Shown one piece after another: positions 8,635 to 16,940 of a DNA stretch of 64,000 bases. The notes beneath the pieces were generated by a model that was not told the DNA's origin, did no database searches, and was given only the letters and a program-made list of their open reading frames with translations. The translations under genes were made by a program, and so were the position numbers. This DNA comes from Pseudomonadota bacterium (GTDB lineage: Bacteria; Pseudomonadota; Gammaproteobacteria; Steroidobacterales; Steroidobacteraceae): assembly GCA_021792755.1 (NCBI GenBank), contig JAJYUA010000004.1, positions 83,555 through 147,554 on the forward strand. The letters are read 5' to 3'. How positions within the stretch are numbered: position 1 is the first letter of the stretch; each line of letters starts with the position of its first letter.

Positions 8635-9951
8635 TCAGTGCCTGCAGTGCCGTGCCACCAGGCTCTCGGCGAGCTCCTGGTGACCGGAGCGGGAAACGGG
8701 CTGAAAGTCCCCGGCCGTGGCGAGATCGGCGATGCCGGCCAGGTCGAGCGCGCCGCTTTCGATCCGCTGGCCAAGCTCGCCGTTCCAGCCTTGGTAGCGC
8801 TCCGCCTTCAGCCGTGCCAGCTTGCGCTCGGTCACGACATCGGCGGCGGCAAGCAACGCGCGCGCCAGGGTGTCGATGCCGCCGATGTGCGCCACGTACA
8901 GGTCGAGAGGGTCCACGGACTGACGGCGCAGCTTCGCGTCGAAGTTGAATCCGCCGGTGCTGAAGCCGCCGTTCTCTATGAGCGACAGGAACGCCGGAAC
9001 GAGCTCCTGGGCGTTGTTCGGGAACTGATCGGTGTCCCAGCCGTTGCGCGGGTCGCCGCGGTTGATATCGATGGAGCCGAAGATGCCGTAGGCGAGGGCG
9101 GCGGCGACCTCGTGCTCGAAGTCGAGGCCGGCCAGGGTGGCGTGGTTCACCTCGATGTTCACCCTGACGTCCTGCGCCAATCCGTAGCGCTGCAGGAAGG
9201 CGTAGACGGCGGCGACGTCGCGGTCGTACTGGTGCTTGGTCGGCTCGAAGGGCTTGGGCTCGACGAGGATGGTGCCTTTGAAGCCGATGCGGTGTTTGTG
9301 CTCGACCACCAGGGAGAGAAATCGTCCGTAGTGATCGAGCTCGCGCTTCAGGTCGGTGTTGAGCAGCGAGTCATAGCCCTCGCGTCCGCCCCAGAGCACG
9401 TAGTTTTCTCCTCCGAGCCGATGGGTGGCCTCCAGGCAGGCGCGCACCTGCGCGGCCGCCCATGCGAACACCTGCGGGTCGGCGCTGGTCGGTCCGCCGC
9501 CGGCATAGCGCGGGTGGCTGAACAGGTTCGCCGTGCCCCAGAGGAGCTTCATCCCCGTGGCGGCCATCCTCTGCTGCATCCGCTCCTCGATCGCCTTCAA
9601 GTTGCGATCGTGCTCTTTGAGCGTCGTGGCGGTGGCCATCGCGTCGATGTCGTGGAACGTGAAGTACGGCACGCCGAGCCGCGAGAGGAAGTCGAAAGCG
9701 GCCTCGAGCTTCTCCTCCGCCATGGCCTGGGTGATCGTGGCGCCGAGCCAGGGCCGCGGCAGCGTGCCGGCGCCGAAGATGTCCTGTCCCGGCCAGTTGA
9801 ACGAGTGCCAGTAGCACACGGCGCAGCGCAGCCACTCCTGCATGGGCTTGCCGAGCACTTTGCGATCCTTGTCGTAGACGCGGAAGGCATACTCACTCGA
9901 GGACTCCGGACCCTCGAAGCGAACCGGTGCGATGTTGGAAAACAGACTCAT
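8635..9951 (-). CDS. xylA: Xylose isomerase
   Basis: 438 aa, the usual length of class II xylose isomerases, converting D-xylose to D-xylulose in the cytoplasm with two divalent metals. Active-site features are in place: FTFHDID (catalytic His and Asp), VEPKP (metal Glu and active Lys), IEVNHATLAG and SIDINRGD (metal ligands). The start ATG at 9949-9951 has GGAG eight bases upstream and overlaps the xylB stop as ATGA, implying translational coupling. A long in-frame upstream extension belongs to a shadow frame of xylB. Confidence 0.97.
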   Translation of the reverse strand: MSLFSNIAPVRFEGPESSSEYAFRVYDKDRKVLGKPMQEWLRCAVCYWHSFNWPGQDIFGAGTLPRPWLGATITQAMAEEKLEAAFDFLSRLGVPYFTFHDIDAMATATTLKEHDRNLKAIEERMQQRMAATGMKLLWGTANLFSHPRYAGGGPTSADPQVFAWAAAQVRACLEATHRLGGENYVLWGGREGYDSLLNTDLKRELDHYGRFLSLVVEHKHRIGFKGTILVEPKPFEPTKHQYDRDVAAVYAFLQRYGLAQDVRVNIEVNHATLAGLDFEHEVAAALAYGIFGSIDINRGDPRNGWDTDQFPNNAQELVPAFLSLIENGGFSTGGFNFDAKLRRQSVDPLDLYVAHIGGIDTLARALLAAADVVTERKLARLKAERYQGWNGELGQRIESGALDLAGIADLATAGDFQPVSRSGHQELAESLVARHCRH

Positions 9952-11408
9952 GAGGAAAACTCCACGAAAGCGGTCTTCAGATCCCGATACAGGCGTTGGA
10001 AGGTTCGGCGGCGGCCGGCGAGAAGCGAGGACAGCGCGGCCTCGGGCGCCACCACGCGCTCCACCGGCGGGGCGGCGCACACGGCCTCCTCGGGCTCCCC
10101 GGCCGCCAGGCGCGCGAGCCGGGCCGCGCCGAGTGCGGCTCCGACCTCGCCTGCGGAGCGGTACGTGAGCGGCCGGCGCAGCGCCGCGGCGATGAGGCGG
10201 CCCCAGTAAGGCAGGCGCGCGCCGCCGCCGGTGACGCTGATGTCCCCCACCTGATCGCCCTCCTCGGTGAGCACGTCGAGGCCGTCCGCGAATGCCAGGG
10301 CGACCCCTTCGAGGACCGCCCCGGCGAGCTCCGCCGCGGTGCAATCCGGGCGCAGCCCGAAGAACACGCCGCGCGCGTGCGGATCGTTGTGAGGCGTGCG
10401 CTCGCCGGTGAGATAGGGCAAAAAGAGCGGCGAGTGACGATGCAGGCCGTGTGCCTCGGCCCGCTTCACCAGGCCCGGCAGGTCCTCGGCGCAGCCGACG
10501 GTGTGCGCAATCCAGTCAAGCGTGCTCGCCGCGCTCAGCATCACCGACATCTGGTGCCAGCGCTCCGGCAGGCAGTGACAGAACGCATGCACGGCGCGCT
10601 GCGGATTCGGCCGGAAGCGCTCCGTCACCACGAACAGCACGCCCGAGGTGCCGAGCGACAGGAAAGCCTGCCCCGGCCTCACCACACCGAGGCCCACCGC
10701 GCTTGCGGCGTTGTCGCCGCCGCCGCCCGCGACGAGGGCGCGCGGCAGGCCGAGCGCCTCGGCGGCGTGCGCGGTCAGCGTTCCGGAGGGGCTCGAGCCC
10801 TCGACGAGCCGCGGCATGTGCGCGCGCGTGAGATCGGTCGCGGCCAGCATCGCATCCGACCATTGCCGCCGGCCGACATCGAGCCAGCCCGTGCCGGAGG
10901 CATCGGACATATCGCTGACTCTCTCGCCGGTCAGGCGCAGCCGGACATAGTCTTTCGGCAGCAGCACGTGCGCGATGCGGCGGAAGATCTCGGGCTCGTG
11001 GCGGGCCACCCACAGCAGCTTCGGTGCGGTGAATCCCGGCATCATGATGTTGCCGGTGATCGCGCGCGCGGCGCTCTCGCGCCGCTCGAGCTCCAGGCAC
11101 TGCGGTGCCGAGCGGCCATCGTTCCACAGAATGGCCGGGCGCAGCGGCCGATCGTGTGCGTCGAGCATTGTCGCGCCATGCATCTGACCCGACAGTCCGA
11201 TGGCGCGCACCCCGGCACGCGCGCCCTTGGGCAGCATCGCGACGGCGTGCACCGTGGCCTGCCACCAGGCTTGCGGGTCCTGCTCCGAGAAGCCGGGAGA
11301 CGGTCGGCTCACTTCGAGCGAACAGGCGCCCTGGGCCAGGAGGCCGCCGTGCGCATCGAGAAGCACCGCCTTGACGCTGGAGGTGCCGATGTCGATACCG
11401 AGGTACAG
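9948..11408 (-). CDS. xylB: Xylulokinase, apparent CTG start
   Basis: 486 aa kinase of the FGGY family, phosphorylating D-xylulose to xylulose 5-phosphate for the pentose phosphate pathway. Sequence features: YLGIDIGTSSVKAV (phosphate loop at the very N-terminus), LSGQMHG, LWNDGRS and GGGARLPYWG (adenosine motif). The first ATG/GTG/TTG codon that could serve downstream is the GTG at 11366, but using it would delete the phosphate loop. No in-frame ATG, GTG or TTG occurs at the homologous position. A CTG at 11406-11408 gives MYLGIDIG, matching the E. coli start, with GGGAG eight bases upstream. I therefore call a CTG start. Operon with xylA. Confidence 0.92.
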   Translation of the reverse strand: MYLGIDIGTSSVKAVLLDAHGGLLAQGACSLEVSRPSPGFSEQDPQAWWQATVHAVAMLPKGARAGVRAIGLSGQMHGATMLDAHDRPLRPAILWNDGRSAPQCLELERRESAARAITGNIMMPGFTAPKLLWVARHEPEIFRRIAHVLLPKDYVRLRLTGERVSDMSDASGTGWLDVGRRQWSDAMLAATDLTRAHMPRLVEGSSPSGTLTAHAAEALGLPRALVAGGGGDNAASAVGLGVVRPGQAFLSLGTSGVLFVVTERFRPNPQRAVHAFCHCLPERWHQMSVMLSAASTLDWIAHTVGCAEDLPGLVKRAEAHGLHRHSPLFLPYLTGERTPHNDPHARGVFFGLRPDCTAAELAGAVLEGVALAFADGLDVLTEEGDQVGDISVTGGGARLPYWGRLIAAALRRPLTYRSAGEVGAALGAARLARLAAGEPEEAVCAAPPVERVVAPEAALSSLLAGRRRTFQRLYRDLKTAFVEFSS

Positions 11409-11443
11409 GTGTGCTGCTCCCGTGCAATGAGGGATTTCATCGA

Positions 11444-11472
11444 TGGTAGCGGTATCATCGCTCGACTGTCAA
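11444..11472 (-). promoter_or_regulatory. xylBA promoter and operator
   Basis: On the minus strand TTGACA (11467-11472) is followed after 18 bp by TACCAT (11443-11448). The operator-like 14-mer TGGTAGCGGTATCA (11444-11457) overlaps the -10 and part of the spacer, so bound repressor would block polymerase. It differs from the site before the sugar transporter at only two positions. Confidence 0.65.
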
Positions 11473-11707
11473 TGGCCTCGGAGCGCACGCCTCTCATTAT
11501 GTCAACGGATGCGCCGGCGGCGTCACGGGCGGCGGGCAGCCGTGGCGGCAGGCGGGCGGACCGCACGGCGGCGAGGCGGAGCCTGCGAGCCGCCTGCGGG
11601 CACGGCCCCCGAGGCGAGACTGCGCGCCATGGCGAGCGCGCGCACCCGGTCGGGGCGTGAAACGCGGGAAGGCGACGCGATCTTGCCCCTGGCGCCGTGA
11701 TTTGAAA

Positions 11708-11721
11708 GGGTAGCGATAGCA
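11708..11721. promoter_or_regulatory. LacI-type operator candidate, far upstream of the 11866 gene
   Basis: GGGTAGCGATAGCA fits the operator family of the locus with two mismatches in the outer arms. It lies 86 bp upstream of a second site at 11794, so the pair could support looping or cooperative binding. The 11473-11779 stretch around it holds no believable gene. Confidence 0.45.
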
Positions 11722-11779
11722 CGCCCGGAGCGCTCCGTGCGCCGGCGTGCTGACGAGGCGAGTGCCGCCGGAGCGGAAA

Positions 11780-11808
11780 TTGCCAAGGCAAAATGGGAGC
11801 GCTATCAT
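11780..11808 (+). promoter_or_regulatory. Promoter with overlapping operator for the 11866-15077 operon
   Basis: TTGCCA (11780-11785), a 17-bp spacer and TATCAT (11803-11808) form a plausible sigma-70 promoter. The operator-like TGGGAGCGCTATCA (11794-11807) covers the -10. The gene begins at 11866 with a strong GGGGGGAA ribosome-binding site. Confidence 0.6.
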
Positions 11809-11865
11809 GCCGCCGACGATGTAACAGCCGGCTCTCGATGTCCGATCGCCAGGTAGGGGGGAAGC

Positions 11866-13770
11866 TTGAAAGGCAGACTTTGGCTCGCAGCGCTCGCCTT
11901 TTTGCTGGCGACCGCCCCGTGTTGGGCCGCACCCCGGCCGTACAGGAACTTCAAGGTCACGGTCTACATTCCCGTGCGCGTCGTGAGGCGCATGGCGAGC
12001 GATCCGGCGTGGATGCGCTCGAGCTGGAAGACGATCAGCGCGGCGCTGCATGTCGATCAGGTGTTCATCGAGAGTTATCGGGCCGGGGTGAGCGCCGACG
12101 GCGCGCAGCTCGATCGAGTCAAGCGCTTCTTTCTCGCCCACGGCGTCGCGGTCGCCGGCGGCATGGCGATGCTCGCTGCGGGCGGGGACGGGCAGATCCG
12201 CACTCTCGATTACGCGCTGCCGCAGGACCGCGCGCTCGCGCGGCGAATGTCGGCGCTCACGGCGCGGCACTTCAACGAGTTCATCCTCGATGACCTGTAT
12301 TTCTTCAACACCAAGAGCGATGCGGATATCGCCGCCAAGGGTGCGCGCACGTGGGCGCAATACCGCATGCAGACCATGGACTGGGTGTCGCGCAACCTCA
12401 TCCTCAAGCCCGCCCGGGCGGCCAACCCGCGGGTGCGGGTCATCATCAAGTTCCCGAACTTCTACCCTTCCTTCCAGGGGATGGGATTTGACCTCGAGAG
12501 CGAGCCGAAGATCTTTGGGCAGATCTGGACCGGGGACGAGACGCGCTATGCGCCCACCACCGATCAACAGCTGCTGCCTTACGAGAGCTACGAGATCTTC
12601 CGCTACTTCGAGAACATCGCCCCGGGCAGGAACGGTGGCGGCTGGGTCGACCCGATCGCGATGCATGATCTCGACCGCTATGCCGAGCAGCTCTGGGACA
12701 CGATCCTCGCCAGGGCGCCGGCGATCAACCTGTTCGAGTACTCGAGCCTGCTCAGGATCGCCAATCCGAAGAACCGCGCCGCCTGGCGGGATCTGCCGAC
12801 CACGTTCAACTACTGGCGGATGATGAAGAAGTGCTGCGGTGTTCCCGGTACCTCGGGCTTCAAGTATCCGCGGCTCGCCAACGTGGCCGCCTACGCGCTG
12901 CGCCAGGTCGATCGGATCGCGGGCCACCTCGGGGAGCCGCGGGGCCTTGCCACCTACCGGCCGCTCGACTCCAGCGGCGAGGACTTCCTGCCCGAGATGC
13001 TCGGCATGATCGGCGTACCGATCGAAATGTATCCGCATTGGCCGAAGGCCCACACCGTGCTGCTGACGGAAGCGGCGCGACAGGATCCGCGCATCGTCGC
13101 GCAGATAGAGTCGCACCTGCTCGCCGGCGATCGGGTGATCATCACCTCGGGCCTGCTGCGCGTGCTGCAGAAGCGTGGGTTCGGCCAGGTCACCGACATG
13201 CGCGTCACCCATTCGATCGCCGCGCCCACCCGCTATGTGCAGGGCTACGGTTTCGGCGCCGGCACGATGATCGGCAAGAGCCGCCCGATCCTCTTCCCGC
13301 TGATTCACTTCTATACCAACGAGGACTGGGCCGTGATACGCGGACTCGACGACGACGGCGGCGTGCCGCTGCTGCTGATGGACCACTATGGCAAGGGCGA
13401 GCTGTACGTGCTCGATGTTCCCGAAGAGCAGAACGATTTCTACTCTCTGCCGCCGCGGGTGCTCGATGCGCTCAGGCGCTATCTCACCCCGGGGCTGCCG
13501 CGGCTTGCCGGACCGGCGCGGGTCAGCCTGTTCGAATACGACAACGGCGCTCTGGTGCTCGAGTCCTACCGCAACCACCCGGTTGCCGTGCGCGTGATCG
13601 ATCGATCGGCCCACCTCGAGGACCTCGACAACGGCGTGGAATTGAGCGGAGAGCCGGTGGCCGCGGTACGGTTTGACGGCGGCGGCGCTCGGGCGGGCGC
13701 GTCGCGCGAATACGGCTACGAGCTTCGGGTCGAGCCGCACAGCCTCCTCGCCTTGGGGGTACGGTCGTGA
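11866..13770 (+). CDS. Secreted protein of unknown family, glycoside-hydrolase-like architecture
   Basis: 634 aa. The TTG start at 11866 is supported by GGGGGGAA five bases upstream, and yields a clean signal peptide (hydrophobic core, cleavage near CWA-AP at residue 21-22). I recognise no family by motif. The first 350 residues alternate like a TIM barrel and contain FILDDLYFFN and LFEYSSLL, possible acidic active-site clusters. Residues of about 360-550 resemble a GATase-like middle domain, and the last 100 a beta-sandwich, an order reminiscent of GH42-type enzymes (inference). It overlaps the downstream esterase gene by GTGA and sits under an operator of the xylose regulon, so a role in pentosan breakdown in the periplasm or outside the cell is likely. 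Confidence 0.7.
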   Translation: MKGRLWLAALAFLLATAPCWAAPRPYRNFKVTVYIPVRVVRRMASDPAWMRSSWKTISAALHVDQVFIESYRAGVSADGAQLDRVKRFFLAHGVAVAGGMAMLAAGGDGQIRTLDYALPQDRALARRMSALTARHFNEFILDDLYFFNTKSDADIAAKGARTWAQYRMQTMDWVSRNLILKPARAANPRVRVIIKFPNFYPSFQGMGFDLESEPKIFGQIWTGDETRYAPTTDQQLLPYESYEIFRYFENIAPGRNGGGWVDPIAMHDLDRYAEQLWDTILARAPAINLFEYSSLLRIANPKNRAAWRDLPTTFNYWRMMKKCCGVPGTSGFKYPRLANVAAYALRQVDRIAGHLGEPRGLATYRPLDSSGEDFLPEMLGMIGVPIEMYPHWPKAHTVLLTEAARQDPRIVAQIESHLLAGDRVIITSGLLRVLQKRGFGQVTDMRVTHSIAAPTRYVQGYGFGAGTMIGKSRPILFPLIHFYTNEDWAVIRGLDDDGGVPLLLMDHYGKGELYVLDVPEEQNDFYSLPPRVLDALRRYLTPGLPRLAGPARVSLFEYDNGALVLESYRNHPVAVRVIDRSAHLEDLDNGVELSGEPVAAVRFDGGGARAGASREYGYELRVEPHSLLALGVRS

Positions 13771-15077
13771 GCGCGCGCCTGCTCAAGCGCGTGGTGTTGG
13801 CGTGCGCGCTGCTCGCCTGCGCGGGCTGCTCGGGCGGTACGGCCGGTACGGTCGGTACGGGCAGCACCGGCGGCGCCGCGAGCACCGTCATGCGGGTGCG
13901 CCTGCCGGCTCCGGCGCACTGGGTGGGGACATGGGCCGCCTCGCAGCAGATTCCGGAGCCGGGCAACGCCCTGGCGCCGGCCGAGCTGCGCAATGCGACG
14001 CTGCGCCAGATCGTGCATCTCACCTTGGGCGGCAAGGAGCTGCGCGTGCGGTTGTCCAACGTCTTCGGCACCCGGCCGCTGCGCATCGAGTCGGTCAGCA
14101 TCGCGAGGCCGGTGTCGCTGGCGACGGGCGCCATCGAGCCATCGACCAGCAAGGCGCTCACCTTCAACGGCCGGGCGGGCGTGACCATACCGGCGGGCGC
14201 GGTGTATTACTCCGATCCGGTCGCCTTCGACGCCCCGCCGTTTTCGAATCTGGCGATCACGATGTACCTCAAGCGCCCGCCGGCGCGCGAGACCAGCCAC
14301 CCGGGCTCCAGGGAGACCTCGTTTCTCGTTCACGGCGAGCATGTCTCGGAGGCGATTCTGACCGGGGCAAGGCGCTTCGCCCACTGGTTCTTCATCTCGG
14401 GCGTCGATGTTCTCAGGCATGGGCCGGCGGCCGCCGTCGTCGTGCTCGGGGACTCGCTCACCGACGGGCACGCCACCGCGAACAACAGCAACACCCGCTG
14501 GCCCGACGATCTGGCGCGGCGTCTGGCGAAGACGCCGCCGACGCGCGCTCTGTCCGTGCTCAACGCCGGCCTGGGGGGCAACCGGCTGTTGTTGAACGGC
14601 CTGGGGCCCAATGCCCTTGCGCGTGTCGATCGCGACGTGCTCTCGCAAGACGGTGTGCGCTATCTCATCGTGCTCGAGGGAGTGAACGACCTCGGCACCG
14701 CAACCCTGCACAGGACGCTCACGCCCGCGCAGAACGCGGCCCTGGTGCGCCACATCATCGGCGCCTACGAGCAGATCATCCTGCGCGCGCATGCCCACGG
14801 CATCCCGGTGATGGGCGGCACCATTCCCCCATTCATGGGCTCGACCTATTACCATCCCTCGGCCGCGACGGAAGCGGACCGGGAGAAGATCAACGACTGG
14901 ATCCGCGCACCCGGGCACTTCGATGCGGTTGCCCATTTCGCCGGGGCGCTGCGCGACCCGAGCGATCCGCATCGGCTGCGGCCGGCTTACGATTCCGGTG
15001 ACAACCTGCATCCGAACGCGGCAGGCTATCGCGTGATGGCCGATGCCGTGCCGCTGTCGTTTTTCATGCGCCGGTGA
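13767..15077 (+). CDS. SGNH/GDSL-family esterase, secreted
   Basis: 436 aa, GTG start overlapping the previous stop by four bases. The N-terminus is hydrophobic with cysteines (LLACAGCSGG), so it is exported and possibly a lipoprotein, though the lipobox is not ideal. SGNH blocks: VVVLGDSLTDG (nucleophile Ser), GLGGNR (Gly), EGVND (Asn) and DNLHPN (Asp-x-x-His). An extra beta-rich domain of about 180 residues precedes block I, as in several carbohydrate acetylesterases. In this locus an acetyl-xylan or similar deacetylase is the best guess; the ester substrate cannot be read from sequence. Confidence 0.85.
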   Translation: MSARLLKRVVLACALLACAGCSGGTAGTVGTGSTGGAASTVMRVRLPAPAHWVGTWAASQQIPEPGNALAPAELRNATLRQIVHLTLGGKELRVRLSNVFGTRPLRIESVSIARPVSLATGAIEPSTSKALTFNGRAGVTIPAGAVYYSDPVAFDAPPFSNLAITMYLKRPPARETSHPGSRETSFLVHGEHVSEAILTGARRFAHWFFISGVDVLRHGPAAAVVVLGDSLTDGHATANNSNTRWPDDLARRLAKTPPTRALSVLNAGLGGNRLLLNGLGPNALARVDRDVLSQDGVRYLIVLEGVNDLGTATLHRTLTPAQNAALVRHIIGAYEQIILRAHAHGIPVMGGTIPPFMGSTYYHPSAATEADREKINDWIRAPGHFDAVAHFAGALRDPSDPHRLRPAYDSGDNLHPNAAGYRVMADAVPLSFFMRR

Positions 15078-15801
15078 CAAGGCGCGCCGCGAAAATGACG
15101 CGGGTTGTCCAACGCGAGGCGCGCCCGCCCCGCGGCGAGAGCTGCGGCCGCGGCGCCGGCGCGCTGCCCGCGGGGCGTTTGCCTTGCGGGGCTGAGCGGC
15201 CGTCCGTCGCGCCCCTTGAGGACGGCAGGAGGCGGGAGGGGTGAGCTCCTTCGCCTCGGCGTCGCGGTTACCGAGGGACCGGGATGTGTGTCGGGGCGCA
15301 GGCGGGTCCGCCCCCGTTACCCCCGGGGCGCCTTGCACGCCGGGGATGCGCACTGCGCGTGAGGTCTTCGGCGACTCGGGCGGCGGGGCCGGGCCGCGCC
15401 GACCGTCTACGCCCCCGCTCGAGGACTAAGGCGGGCCGCCGTTGTCGAGCCCCGGGCAGGGGGGAGGCCGTCCCGGGGGTATCGAGCCTGAGCGGCAAGG
15501 GCGTGCGCGGCCAGACCGAGGGAGCTTGGCCCCCCCGTCGCGGGGGCGCCGCCGCGGGCTCGCCGGCCGCGCACAGCGCCTCACCGGGCACGAGGGCGCG
15601 AAGGGGTGCTCAGTGAGCGGTGCTCGCGCATTTCAGTCGAGCCGCCGGGGGTGGTAACGATATCATATCGGGGTTGTACCGTTGAAATCCGCCGCTTTGC
15701 GAGTTGGCGAATGCCATGTCGTGAGCGGGCGGGCGTGTGATAATGTCCGCCCGCCGTGCGTTGTCGGATAACAGCGCGAAGAAACGTCCGATCATCAGCA
15801 G
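15078..15801. other. GC-rich intergenic region ending in a LacI-gene operator
   Basis: Roughly 720 bp with no recognisable gene; its open frames are arginine-rich shadows. A 7-bp inverted repeat with a 14-nt loop (15199-15205 / 15220-15226) follows the esterase gene but has no T-run, so it is a weak terminator candidate. TGGTAACGATATCA at 15652-15665 is a near-palindromic operator, 137 bp before the LacI start, fitting autoregulation. Confidence 0.5.
15652..15665. promoter_or_regulatory. Operator upstream of the LacI regulator gene
   Basis: TGGTAACGATATCA, one of the better members of the operator family, shares 12 contiguous bases with the site at 171-184. Position suggests autoregulation of the LacI gene. 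A clear promoter hexamer pair is not visible next to it. Confidence 0.55.
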
Positions 15802-16869
15802 ATGAACAAACCGGCACGCAAGACCCGCAGTGGCGCCCGCGGCAGCATCACCATCAAGGACGTGGCCCGTTATGCCGGCGTGTCGCCGATGACCGTTTCA
15901 CGGGTCGTCAACGGCAGCCAGTATGTGAGCGATGCCACGCGCCAGACGGTGCTGCAGGCCGTGCGGCGGCTCGGCTACTCGCCGAACATCGCCGCCCGCA
16001 ACCTCGCCAGCGCCCGCGGCGAGCGCATGGGCCTGCTCTACGGCAACCCGAGCGCCTCCTACCTCAGCGAATTCCTGGTCGGGGCGCTCGATGCGGCCAC
16101 CCGGCACGGCGTGCAGCTCGTGCTGGAGAAGTGCGAGCTCACCCCGGCCGCATCCCGCCGCGCGGTCCGCCGGCTGGTCTCGGGCGGGGCGGTCGGGGCG
16201 GTGTTGCCGCCGCCGCTGTGCGAATCGACCGTCATCTGCGCGGAGCTGCAGGCGGCGCGCATGCAGATCGTGGCAGTGGCCGCGGGCCGCCCGCCGGCGG
16301 AGCTCATGTGCGTGCGGATCGATGATTTCGCGGCGGCGCGGGAGATGACCCGCTACCTGCTCGCCCTCGGGCACGAGCGGCTCGGCTTCATCAAGGGCCA
16401 CCCCAATCAGACCGCGAGCGAGGAGCGCTGGCGCGGGTTCTCCTCGGTGATCCAGGAGGCCGGTCACCTGCCGGCCCCGCGCGTCGAGCAGGGCTTCTTC
16501 ACGTTCCGCTCCGGGCTCGATGCCGCGCGCAAGCTCCTCGCCGCCGAGCCGGCGCCGACCGCGATCTTCGCCAGCAACGATGACATGGCGGCGGCAGTGA
16601 TGGCCGAAGCGCACCGGCGCGCCCTGGAAGTGCCGCACGACCTGACTGTCGTGGGATTCGACGACAGCCTGATCGCCTCGACCATCTGGCCCGGGCTCAC
16701 CACCATCCATCAGCCGATCGCGCAGATGGCCGGCGAGGCCGTGGATCTGTTGGTTACCGCGGTGCGCGGCGGCAAGGGCCACGGGCCGGCCGAGTCCGCG
16801 CACCGGTTGGTCGCCTACGAGCTGGTGGCGCGCGAATCGGCGGCCCGTCCCAAGGGTGCGGCCGTTTGA
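15802..16869 (+). CDS. LacI-family transcriptional regulator (probable xylose/xylan repressor)
   Basis: 355 aa. The helix-turn-helix occupies residues of about 17-39 (ITIKDVARYAGVSPMTVSRV), followed by the hinge helix region ending LGYSPNIAARNLASAR. The remainder is a periplasmic-binding-protein-like sensor domain (GFDDSLIASTIWPGLTTI is a classical LacI C-terminal stretch). It lies between the esterase operon and the sugar transporter gene, and the repeated operators around it make it the likely regulator of the whole locus. The Xanthomonas xylan repressor XylR is a LacI protein recognising a very similar box (established knowledge). The effector, probably xylose or a xylo-oligosaccharide, is inferred. 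Confidence 0.92.
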   Translation: MNKPARKTRSGARGSITIKDVARYAGVSPMTVSRVVNGSQYVSDATRQTVLQAVRRLGYSPNIAARNLASARGERMGLLYGNPSASYLSEFLVGALDAATRHGVQLVLEKCELTPAASRRAVRRLVSGGAVGAVLPPPLCESTVICAELQAARMQIVAVAAGRPPAELMCVRIDDFAAAREMTRYLLALGHERLGFIKGHPNQTASEERWRGFSSVIQEAGHLPAPRVEQGFFTFRSGLDAARKLLAAEPAPTAIFASNDDMAAAVMAEAHRRALEVPHDLTVVGFDDSLIASTIWPGLTTIHQPIAQMAGEAVDLLVTAVRGGKGHGPAESAHRLVAYELVARESAARPKGAAV

Positions 16870-16888
16870 CAGATCCGCCGGTGCGCGC

Positions 16889-16927
16889 TTGACAAGGCGG
16901 GTACGCGGGAGGATGGTAGCGATACCA
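16889..16927 (+). promoter_or_regulatory. Promoter -35 and near-perfect operator of the sugar transporter gene
   Basis: TTGACA at 16889-16894 is a consensus -35; the -10 is not clear but would fall at about 16912-16918, inside the operator. TGGTAGCGATACCA (16914-16927) is the most symmetrical operator of the locus. The transporter ATG follows at 16941. Confidence 0.65.
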
Positions 16928-16940
16928 CGACGGGGGTGAT

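Noticed and set aside
15105..15657. Several arginine-rich frames in the gap after the first esterase
   Set aside because: All frames on both strands are open because of very high GC; no codon pattern or binding site favours one.
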